A stretch of DNA of 7,940 nt from NCBI GenBank assembly GCA_021814735.1, contig JAKAHX010000019.1, positions 1-7,940 on the forward strand, read 5' to 3'. This document shows positions 1 through 6,025 of the stretch, one piece after another (within the stretch, counting starts at the first letter, position 1; each line of letters starts with the position of its first letter). Source of the stretch: Chloroflexota bacterium. GTDB lineage: Bacteria > Chloroflexota > Limnocylindria > Limnocylindrales > CSP1-4. Below the pieces are notes generated by a model. The model did not search any database and had not been told where the DNA came from. It saw nothing but the letters and a program-made list of their open reading frames with translations. Position numbers and translations under genes: made by a program.

Positions 1-150
1 GTCACGTACGCGCGGGCGCAGCGCAGCGGCGTGGGGTTCGGTCCGATGCCGGTCGAGGACCTCGCGTACGGGCTGGCGCTGTGCCTGGTCGCGATGGTCG
101 CCTGGCGGCGCGGCCATGACGACGCCATGACCGGGAGCGCCGCGCGATGA
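1..150 (+). CDS. Lycopene cyclase domain protein, C-terminal end only
   Basis: Frame 1 is open from the window edge to a TGA at 148-150 and gives the last 49 residues of a protein that starts outside the window. The fragment has a G-F-G-P-M-P-V-E-D-L-A-Y stretch (residues 12-23) followed by a hydrophobic helix (about residues 21-35) and a short polar tail. A P-[IV]-E-[DE] motif leading into a membrane helix is typical of the small membrane lycopene cyclase subunits or domains (CrtYc/CrtYd and CrtYe/CrtYf type), which form the end rings of carotenoids. The gene overlaps the downstream prenyltransferase fusion by 4 bases and sits in front of crtI and crtB, which supports a carotenoid role. Whether the whole protein is a one-domain subunit or a two-domain fusion cannot be seen. 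The motif is short, so the family call rests partly on context. Confidence 0.65.
   Translation, partial: VTYARAQRSGVGFGPMPVEDLAYGLALCLVAMVAWRRGHDDAMTGSAAR
133..150 (+). promoter_or_regulatory. Ribosome binding site and ATGA overlap for the UbiA-GT2 gene
   Basis: GGGAGC at 133-138 ends 8 bases before the ATG at 147. That ATG shares ATGA (147-150) with the TGA of the cyclase gene. Together they support 147 as the start, although the first 40 or so residues are low in complexity. In-frame GTG codons at 207 and 243 have no comparable Shine-Dalgarno sequence. Confidence 0.55.
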
Positions 151-2366
151 GGAGCCCGCGTGCCGCTGGCGCGCATGCGAGCGGGGAGCCCGCAGCCCCC
201 CGCACGGTGGTGTCCGCCCGTCCGGCGCCCGACCGCACGACAGTGTCTGCCTCCCGTCCGCGGCGTACCGCGCTCGTCACCCTCGTCGCCGCGAGCCGGC
301 CCTTCTCGTGGGTCAACACGGCGCTCCCCTTCCTGGCCGGCGCGCTCCTGGTGGACCGGCATCTGACCGCGGTGGCAGTGGCGGGCACGCTGTACTTCAC
401 CCTGCCCTACAACCTGCTGCTCTACGGGGTCAACGACCTCTTCGACCACGCGTCGGACGTGCGGAACCCGCGCAAGGGGTCGCTCGAAGGGGCGCTGGTG
501 CCGCCGTCCATGGCGCAATCGCTCTGGGCGCTCGTCGTGCTGACCAACCTGCCCCTGCTGGCGCTGCTCGTGGCGCTGGGCGGTCTGCGGGTCGCGCCGG
601 TGCTCGCCCTGACGGTCGGCATCGCCCTCGCCTACTCGGCGCCGCCGCTCCGCACCAAGGTGCGCCCCGGGCTGGACTCCCTGACCAGCGCCCTGCACTT
701 CGCGCTGCCCGTGGCCGTCGGGATGATCGCGGCGGGCCGTGACCCGGCCGAGCTTCCCTGGTCCGGGTTCGCCGCCTTCGTCGCCTGGGGGATCGCCTCC
801 CACGCGCTCGGCGCCGTCCAGGACATCGCCTACGACCGCGCCGCCGGGATGGGGTCGGTCGCCACGGTCCTGGGTGCCCGCCGCACCGCGGCCATCTCGC
901 TGGTGGGCTACCTCGCTGCCGTGGTCGTGGCCGCCTCCACGGGACCCGCGGGGGCGCTGGCGGCGCTGATCGTCCTTCCCTACGCCCTGCTGCCCCTCCC
1001 CCTCCTGGCACGCCCGGACGAGGTGCGTGCCCATCGCGCCTGGCGCTCGTTCTTGTCCCTGAACCTGCTCGCCGGGTTCCTCCTCACACAGCTCCTCTTG
1101 AGGTACTGGAACGTGACCACCTGGACGCCGTTCGACCTGCTGGCCTGGCTGGCGGCACTCGGCGCGGGCGTCGTCGCCCTCGACGTCGCGCTCAACGCCG
1201 CGCTGCTCCGCAGGCCCGCTGACCGGCACGGCCCCCTGCCCTCGCTCACCGTGGTGGTCGCCGCCCACGGCGAGGCGACCGGCCTGCGAGCGACGCTCGA
1301 CGCACTGGCAGCGCAGGACTACCCGGGTCTGCAGATCGTCGTCGCGGAGGACGACGCCACCGCCGCGACCGCGAGCGTGGCTGCCTCGGTCCCGGGCCCG
1401 CACGCCGTGTTGCGGTGCCCGTCGAAGCCCGGCGGCTGGTCCGGCAGGAGCTGGGCGGCCTGGTGCGGGGCGCGCGCCGCCACCACCGAGCTCGTGCTCT
1501 TCGTGGACGCGGACACCGTCCTCGCCCCCGGTGCGGCTGCCGCGCTGGCGGGAGAGCTTGCTGCGCGGGACCTGGACCTGGTCTCCGGGGTTCCGCGCTA
1601 CCGCCTCGGCGGGCACACGGCACGGGTCCTGGCACCCGGGTTCCCGATGTTCCTCTTCGGGTTCCTGCCGCTCTGGCCGGTCTCCAGGACCCTCGGTCGT
1701 CCGGCGGCCCTCGCGTTCGCCCACGGATCGCTGATGCTCGTGCGTCGCGAGGCGTACCTGGCCGTCGGGGGCCACAGCGTGAACCCGTCCAGCGAGCGCG
1801 AGGGCCCGGACCTCGCGCGTGCCGTTGCCCGTGCCGGCCGCCGGGTCGGCCTGGTGGAGGGCACGTCGCTCGGCAGCACCCACCACGAGACCGGCCCCGA
1901 GGTCGCGGAGGCATGGCGCCGCACGCTCGACGCGTCCGTGGGCCACTCACTCCCCGCTCTCCTGCTGACACTGGCCCTCGAGACCGCCGCCTGGCTGCTG
2001 CCGGTCGCCCTGCTGCCGGTGGCGGCCGCCGCGGCACTGGGCGCCGTGCGCCTCCCGGACGCCTGGCCGGGCATCCCGCCGGCCCTGGCCGCGTCGCTGC
2101 CGTTCGCGCTCCTGCTCGTCGCCCAGCTCACGCTCGTCGCCCGACGGCAGCTGCCGGCGTCGGCCATCGCCTGGAGCCCCCTGACGGCCCTCGCCACGCT
2201 GGTCCTCCAGGCACGAGGCGCGTGGTCCGACATGCCGGATCGCCCCATCACCTGGCCCGGCCGGGGCATGGCGCCCGCCGTCGCGGCCCTCGCGGCGCCG
2301 ACAGCCACGGCCGTCGCGACACCCGTCGTCTCCGCCCCCTGGGACGGAAGGGAGGATACTCGATGA
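147..2366 (+). CDS. UbiA prenyltransferase (lycopene-elongase-like) fused to a membrane glycosyltransferase family 2 domain
   Basis: This 739-residue protein joins two enzymes. Residues 1-45 are a Pro/Ala/Arg-rich tail. Residues 50-320 form a polytopic UbiA domain with both Asp-rich motifs: N96-D97-L-F-D100-H-A-S-D104 and D226-I-A-Y-D230-R-A-A-G. The first motif continues as VRNPRKGSLEGA, which resembles lycopene elongases (CrtEb/Lye) that add C5 prenyl units to lycopene. An extra helix at 328-353 leads into a GT2 domain (about 366-600) with V-V-A-E-D-D (398-403), G-G-W-S-G-R (429-434), the metal-binding D454-A-D456, and G-S-L-M-L-V-R-R-E-A-Y (527-537). Two or three membrane helices follow (602-690). 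The GT half resembles carotenoid glycosyltransferases such as CrtQ or CruC. With nine UbiA helices, helix 328-353 would place the GT domain in the cytosol, where nucleotide sugars are found. The inferred role is elongation of lycopene and glycosylation of the new hydroxylated end. The usual acceptor-side ED motif reads EG here (552-553). An alternative is that the GT acts on another lipid. Confidence 0.85.
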   Translation: MRSPRAAGAHASGEPAAPRTVVSARPAPDRTTVSASRPRRTALVTLVAASRPFSWVNTALPFLAGALLVDRHLTAVAVAGTLYFTLPYNLLLYGVNDLFDHASDVRNPRKGSLEGALVPPSMAQSLWALVVLTNLPLLALLVALGGLRVAPVLALTVGIALAYSAPPLRTKVRPGLDSLTSALHFALPVAVGMIAAGRDPAELPWSGFAAFVAWGIASHALGAVQDIAYDRAAGMGSVATVLGARRTAAISLVGYLAAVVVAASTGPAGALAALIVLPYALLPLPLLARPDEVRAHRAWRSFLSLNLLAGFLLTQLLLRYWNVTTWTPFDLLAWLAALGAGVVALDVALNAALLRRPADRHGPLPSLTVVVAAHGEATGLRATLDALAAQDYPGLQIVVAEDDATAATASVAASVPGPHAVLRCPSKPGGWSGRSWAAWCGARAATTELVLFVDADTVLAPGAAAALAGELAARDLDLVSGVPRYRLGGHTARVLAPGFPMFLFGFLPLWPVSRTLGRPAALAFAHGSLMLVRREAYLAVGGHSVNPSSEREGPDLARAVARAGRRVGLVEGTSLGSTHHETGPEVAEAWRRTLDASVGHSLPALLLTLALETAAWLLPVALLPVAAAAALGAVRLPDAWPGIPPALAASLPFALLLVAQLTLVARRQLPASAIAWSPLTALATLVLQARGAWSDMPDRPITWPGRGMAPAVAALAAPTATAVATPVVSAPWDGREDTR
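2348..2366 (+). promoter_or_regulatory. Strong Shine-Dalgarno that fixes the crtI start
   Basis: AAGGGAGG (2348-2355) lies 7 bases before the ATG at 2363, which overlaps the TGA of the preceding gene as ATGA. The same frame is open much further upstream, back to 1415, but the stretch before 2363 translates to Arg/Pro/Gly-rich nonsense antiparallel to no known domain. The Rossmann motif begins only a few residues after this ATG. Confidence 0.85.
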
Positions 2367-3877
2367 CGCCGCTTCGCGTGGTCGTGGTCGGTGCCGGCCT
2401 GGGCGGGCTCGCGGCGGCGATCCGCCTGCAGGCCCAGGGCCACGACGTCACGGTGGTCGAACGACGTGCGCGCATCGGGGGACGCGCCTACCAGATCCAG
2501 GAAGCGGGCTACACGTTCGACACCGGCCCGTCCCTGATCACCATGCCGTTCCTGCTCGACGAGCTGTTCGAGATCGCGGGTGCCTCCCGGGCACGCGAGC
2601 TGCCCCTGCGGATGCTCGACCCGTTCTACCGGATCCACTGGCAGGACGACCCGCGCACCTTCGACTTCAGCGGCTCGCACGACCGCATGCGCGAGCAGGT
2701 CGCGCGCTTCTCGAGCCGCGACGCGGCGCACTACGACGCGTTCATCGCGGCGAGCCGCCGCATCTACGAGGAGGCGATCCTGGGCGCGGGCCGGCGGCCG
2801 TTCCTGCGCGCCGTCGACTTCGCCGGGCTGGTCCCGACGATGCTCCGCCTCGGCGCGGCGCGGTCCCTCGCGTCGTTCGTCGCGTCGCACTTCGACGAGG
2901 CGCACGTCCGCCAGGCATTCGACTTCCACTCGCTCTTCATCGGCGGCGACCCGTACCGCGTGCCCGCCGTCTACGCGGCGCTCGGCTACCTGCAGATCGC
3001 CGAGGGCGTCTGGTACGCCGACGGCGGTGTCTACAGCCTGGTGCGGGCGCTGGGGCACCTGGTGGAGCGCGGCGGAGGACGGATCCTGACCGGGGAGAGC
3101 GTGACGTCGATCGCCACGCGCGACGGGCGGGTGCGGCACGTCGGGACCGCGTCGGGGCTCTCGCTCCCGGCCGACCTGGTGGTGTCGAACGCGGACCCCC
3201 TGGTGACGCGCCGCGCGCTCCTCGCCCCGCGCGATGCACGCGAGCCGCTCCCCTGGCGCGTCCGGCGGCCGAGCCTCACCATGAGCTGCTTCCTCCTCTA
3301 CCTGGGCACGACCCGCCGATACCCGCAGCTCCAGCACCACACGCTGGTGGTGGGCTCCGACTACCGCGGCTTCATTGCCGACGTCACCCGGCGCCGCCGG
3401 ATCTCGCGCGACCTGTCGCTCTACATCCACGCGCCATCGCGGACCGAGCCGGGGATGGCCGCCCCGGGCGGGGAGTCGCTCTACGTCCTGTTGCCGGTCC
3501 CGAACCTGGCGTCCGGGGACGACTGGGACGTGCGCGGGCCGGAACTGCGCGACCGCGTGGTGGACTACCTCGAGCACGAGTTCGGCCTGGAGCACCTGGG
3601 CAGCTCGATCGCCGTGGAGCACGCGTTCACGCCGGCCCACTTCGCGTCCGAGCTCTGGGCAGCCGACGGCAATGCCTTCGGGGTCGAGCCGCTGCTCACG
3701 CAGTCCGCCTACTTCCGCCAGCCGAACCGGGACCGGACGGTGTCCGGCCTCTACCACGTGGGCGCGGGGACGCACCCGGGCGGCGGCATCCCCGGGGTCC
3801 TGCTGACGGCGGAGGTGACCGCGGGGGTGATCGCCAGTGACCTCCGCTCGGGTCGACTCGGGAAGGCCGCCGCGTGA
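2363..3877 (+). CDS. crtI: Phytoene desaturase CrtI (bacterial four-step type)
   Basis: CrtI is a FAD-dependent membrane-associated enzyme that desaturates phytoene, usually in four steps to lycopene. The 504-residue length is normal for the family. The N-terminal dinucleotide fold is clear: V-G-A-G-L-G-G-L (residues 9-16), the ribose-binding acidic residue E33 in V-V-E33-R, and R-I-G-G-R-A (37-42), followed by D-T-G-P-S. The C-terminal FAD signature of bacterial phytoene dehydrogenases is present at about 455-491, including Y-H-V-G-A-G-T-H-P-G-G-G-I-P-G-V. There are no frameshifts or missing blocks. The gene overlaps its neighbours by 4 bases on both sides and is followed by phytoene synthase, so substrate supply and desaturation are co-expressed. 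The number of desaturation steps cannot be read from the sequence. The elongase-like gene upstream implies lycopene as product. Confidence 0.95.
   Translation: MTPLRVVVVGAGLGGLAAAIRLQAQGHDVTVVERRARIGGRAYQIQEAGYTFDTGPSLITMPFLLDELFEIAGASRARELPLRMLDPFYRIHWQDDPRTFDFSGSHDRMREQVARFSSRDAAHYDAFIAASRRIYEEAILGAGRRPFLRAVDFAGLVPTMLRLGAARSLASFVASHFDEAHVRQAFDFHSLFIGGDPYRVPAVYAALGYLQIAEGVWYADGGVYSLVRALGHLVERGGGRILTGESVTSIATRDGRVRHVGTASGLSLPADLVVSNADPLVTRRALLAPRDAREPLPWRVRRPSLTMSCFLLYLGTTRRYPQLQHHTLVVGSDYRGFIADVTRRRRISRDLSLYIHAPSRTEPGMAAPGGESLYVLLPVPNLASGDDWDVRGPELRDRVVDYLEHEFGLEHLGSSIAVEHAFTPAHFASELWAADGNAFGVEPLLTQSAYFRQPNRDRTVSGLYHVGAGTHPGGGIPGVLLTAEVTAGVIASDLRSGRLGKAAA
3860..3877 (+). promoter_or_regulatory. 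Shine-Dalgarno and GTGA overlap for crtB
   Basis: GGGAAGG (3860-3866) lies 7 bases before a GTG at 3874, which shares GTGA with the crtI stop. This supports a GTG start for crtB and translational coupling to crtI. Confidence 0.7.
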
Positions 3878-4761
3878 CCGACTACGCCACCCTCGGGCCG
3901 GGCATCGACGGGATGACGGATGCCCGCGCCCGGGACGTGATGGCCCGGGTGGCCCGGACGTTCGGCATCGCGACGCGCCTGCTGCCGGGCGACCTGCGAC
4001 GCGACGTCCGACGGCTCTACCTGGTGCTCCGCACGCTCGATGATCTCGTCGACCATGCTGACCGTGACCGGGCCGGGGCCCGGGAGCGCCTGGCGCAGGT
4101 GGAGCGATGGGCACGCGGTGGCTCGGCGCACGGGCCCGAGGCCGCGATCCTGGCCGACCTGGTGCGGCGCCACCCCCGCTTCCCTCGCGACGCGGTGGTC
4201 GATCTCTGCGCGGGGCTCCGGGCCGACCTGGAGGGCCCGAGGCTGGCCACCGACGCGGAGCTCGACCACTACTGCTACTGCGTGGCCGGCACGGTCGGGC
4301 GGATGATGGCGGCCCTGCTCGGCGTGACCCCGGGGCGCGAGGCCGAGGCGGACCGGGCCGCGAGGGCGCTCGGCGCCGCGATGCAGCGCACCAACATCCT
4401 GCGCGACATCGTCGAGGATGCCGCTCGTGGGCGGGTCTACCTGCCGGCGGCCCGGCTGGCCGCCCACGGCATCGTGGCAACCCCGGAGACGCTGGCGGCG
4501 CTGTCCGGCTGGGACCCCGGGGCGCGGGCGGCACTCCTGCGCGAACAGATCGCGCTGGCCGACGCCGACTACGCCGCTGGGCTGGCCGGGGTCCGGCTGC
4601 TCCAACGCGGCCGGTGGGCGGTGACCGCGGCCGCCGTGCTGTACCGGGAGATCCTGCGCCAGATCGAGCGCGACGGGCTGGGACGGAGCGCCCGGCGGGC
4701 CGTGGTACCCCGACACCGGAAGGTGGCGCTCCTGCTCGGGCTCCCGCGCGCGCTGGCGTGA
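3874..4761 (+). CDS. crtB: Phytoene synthase CrtB
   Basis: CrtB condenses two geranylgeranyl diphosphates head to head through prephytoene diphosphate to phytoene, the first committed carotenoid step. The 295-residue length matches the trans-isoprenyl diphosphate synthase (squalene/phytoene synthase) family. Both Mg-diphosphate-binding Asp-rich motifs are intact: D56-D-L-V-D60 and D178-I-V-E-D182, the latter within Q-R-T-N-I-L-R-D. Between them is the family signature around Y-C-Y-C-V-A-G-T-V-G (133-142). Translation starts at GTG 3874, overlapping the crtI stop. It is the last gene of the + strand operon, and its stop lies 33 bases from the stop of the convergent rsmI gene. A squalene or dehydrosqualene synthase is an alternative within the family, but the crtI and elongase-like neighbours favour phytoene. 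Confidence 0.93.
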   Translation: MTDYATLGPGIDGMTDARARDVMARVARTFGIATRLLPGDLRRDVRRLYLVLRTLDDLVDHADRDRAGARERLAQVERWARGGSAHGPEAAILADLVRRHPRFPRDAVVDLCAGLRADLEGPRLATDAELDHYCYCVAGTVGRMMAALLGVTPGREAEADRAARALGAAMQRTNILRDIVEDAARGRVYLPAARLAAHGIVATPETLAALSGWDPGARAALLREQIALADADYAAGLAGVRLLQRGRWAVTAAAVLYREILRQIERDGLGRSARRAVVPRHRKVALLLGLPRALA

Positions 4762-4765
4762 TGGC

Positions 4766-4790
4766 GCGGGGACGGCAGCGAAGCGTCCGC
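4766..4790. terminator. Imperfect GC hairpin between convergent crtB and rsmI
   Basis: GCGGGGACG (4766-4774) can pair with CGTCCGC (4784-4790): a 7-bp stem with a 2-base bulge around a 9-base loop. It sits in the 33-base gap between two convergent stop codons, where a bidirectional terminator would be expected. No T-run follows on either strand, so it is not a canonical intrinsic terminator. A stem of this size also arises easily by chance in DNA this GC-rich. Confidence 0.25.
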
Positions 4791-4794
4791 CCGA

Positions 4795-5895
4795 TCAGGA
4801 CGGCCGACCCGGTGTCCTGAACAGTTCGCGCCTGGGCAGCCCTGTCTCGCCTGCCACCTGGCGCGCGGCAGCCGAGCGGGTCATCCCGGCGCGCACCAGG
4901 TCGGCGACCCGGGCGCGCGCCCCGTCGAGGGCGCTCCACGGCGTGCCGGGCACCCCGGGCGCCGCCGGAGCGAGGTGCGCGCGTTCCAACTCGGGTGGCG
5001 CGTCTCCCTCGCCGCCCTGGAGTGCACCCCCGGCGCCGGACGAGGGCCCCGCGCGGCCGGCCTCCACGGCACGGGTGCGGACCGGGCCCCTCGCGACGGG
5101 CCGCGTCTTCCCGGCCACCACCAGCGCCACCTCGCCCCGGGGCGGACGCTCCGCCACCGCCGCCCGCAGCGCCCCGAGTGACCCGCGGCGCACCTCCTCG
5201 TGGAGCTTCGTCAGCTCCCGGCAGACCGCCGCCATCCGGTCCTCGCCGCAGGCGTCGGCCAGGTCGCGCAGCGTGGCCGCCACACGCCCGGGTGCTTCGA
5301 ACAGGACCGTTGCACGCTCGTCCTCGGCGATGCGGGCCAGCCGCTCCCGCCGTTCGCGCCCCGATCTCGGAAGGAACCCCTCGAACGCCCACCGCGGGGC
5401 CGGGATCCCACTCGCCACCAGGGCCGCCAGGACGGCAGACGGCCCCGGGAGCGCGACCACCGCCCCACCCGCGTCGACCCAGCGGGCCACCAGGCTGGCG
5501 CCAGGGTCGCTCACCAGCGGCGTCCCGGCGTCCGTCACCAGGGCCAGGTCGTGCCCGTCCGCCAGGTGGGCGAGCAACTCCGGCTCGCGACGTTCCGCGT
5601 TGCGGGCGTGGTAGCTGACCAGCCGGGTCCGGATGCCGTGGCGCGCCCAGAGGCGCCGGGTCATGCGGGTGTCCTCGGCCGCCACCAGGGGCACCTCGCG
5701 CAGCACCTCGACGGCCCGCAGGGTAATGTCCCCCAGGTTGCCGATCGGGGTCGCGACGACGTACAGCGTGCCGCCGCGGCCGGCAGCCGCGCGCGGCGCG
5801 TCGGCGTCATCCGGCGCCGGGGGTGTCCGTCCGGGATCGCCCACGCTGCCACCAGGGCGGCCGCTCCCCGGCGGGACCCCCTTGCCGGGCATCAT
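4795..5895 (-). CDS. rsmI: 16S rRNA (cytidine-1402 2'-O) methyltransferase RsmI, start uncertain
   Basis: RsmI is a SAM-dependent tetrapyrrole-methylase-fold enzyme that 2'-O-methylates C1402 in the decoding centre of 16S rRNA. Counted from the ATG at 5895, the family landmarks are A-T-P-I-G-N-L-G-D-I-T-L-R-A (about 48-61), A-A-E-D-T-R (72-77), T-D-A-G-T-P-L-V-S-D-P-G (121-132), P-G-P-S (150-153) and C-R-E-L-T-K (225-230). The core ends near R-G-E-V-A-L-V-V-A-G (253-262). A linker of about 55 residues rich in Gly, Ala and Pro separates it from a C-terminal helical domain like the usual RsmI HTH (about 322-366). The frame is open back into nadE, to an ATG at 6135, but that start would run through nadE and a repeat array. 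Candidate starts are ATG 5925, ATG 5895, ATG 5892 and GTG 5844, none with a convincing Shine-Dalgarno. Normal family length favours the shorter ones. The gene follows nadE on the same strand. Confidence 0.92.
   Translation of the reverse strand: MMPGKGVPPGSGRPGGSVGDPGRTPPAPDDADAPRAAAGRGGTLYVVATPIGNLGDITLRAVEVLREVPLVAAEDTRMTRRLWARHGIRTRLVSYHARNAERREPELLAHLADGHDLALVTDAGTPLVSDPGASLVARWVDAGGAVVALPGPSAVLAALVASGIPAPRWAFEGFLPRSGRERRERLARIAEDERATVLFEAPGRVAATLRDLADACGEDRMAAVCRELTKLHEEVRRGSLGALRAAVAERPPRGEVALVVAGKTRPVARGPVRTRAVEAGRAGPSSGAGGALQGGEGDAPPELERAHLAPAAPGVPGTPWSALDGARARVADLVRAGMTRSAAARQVAGETGLPRRELFRTPGRPS
5821..5892. repeat. Possible degenerate 18-base-period repeat block at the 5' end of rsmI
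   Basis: This 72-base block (4 x 18) begins with GGGTGTCCGTCCGGGAT and ends with GCCGGGCAT. These resemble the first and last parts of the clearer repeat block at 5943-6014, which is also 72 bases long. Internal copies are poorly conserved, so it may be an eroded duplicate or chance similarity in low-complexity GC-rich sequence. Confidence 0.25.
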
Positions 5896-5942
5896 GGCCC
5901 GGGCGGGCCCGGACGTCCGGGGCATCGGGGACCCACCGCGCC

Positions 5943-6014
5943 CGGGTGTCCGTCGGGCACCAGGTGCCGACCGGGCATCGGGGGTCTGTCGGGCGGCAGG
6001 TGCCGACCGGGCAT
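5943..6014. repeat. Tandem 36-base direct repeat made of 18-base half-units, nadE-rsmI spacer
   Basis: Two adjacent 36-base copies, 5943-5978 and 5979-6014, differ at 4 positions. Each splits into two 18-base halves that match each other at about 12 of 18 positions in the first copy. The half CAGGTGCCGACCGGGCAT occurs unchanged at 5961-5978 and 5997-6014, and a further partial copy (CAGGTGCC) begins at 6015 inside nadE. The period is a multiple of 3, and the rsmI frame stays open through it, reading D-A-R-S-A-P-[AG]-A-R-[QR]-T-P twice. The repeat touches the nadE stop codon. There are no unique spacers, so this is not CRISPR-like. Confidence 0.8.
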
Positions 6015-6025
6015 CAGGTGCCCGG
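6007..6025. other. Perfect 7-bp hairpin with the nadE stop codon in its loop
   Basis: CCGGGCA (6007-6013) and TGCCCGG (6019-6025) are exact inverted repeats around a 5-base loop at 6014-6018 that contains most of the nadE stop (complement of 6014-6016). No T-run follows in the - strand direction, so a simple intrinsic terminator is unlikely. It could slow transcription or protect the nadE mRNA end, or it could be a by-product of the adjoining repeats. Confidence 0.35.

Noticed and set aside
1415..2362. Upstream extension of the crtI frame to an ATG at 1415
   Set aside because: It would add over 300 residues of Arg-rich sequence overlapping the GT2 domain. The Shine-Dalgarno and ATGA overlap at 2363, plus the Rossmann motif right after it, fix the real start.
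4761..4820. A 19-codon frame starting ATG at 4761, overlapping the crtB stop
   Set aside because: It overlaps the 3' end of rsmI on the other strand, has no Shine-Dalgarno or motif, and is what random GC-rich sequence would give.
1598..5392. A 1264-codon open frame on the - strand, antisense to crtI and crtB
   Set aside because: The translation is Arg/Gly/Pro/Ala-rich with no domain, while the + strand carries clear CrtI and CrtB motifs. Long antisense frames are expected when codon third positions are almost all G or C.
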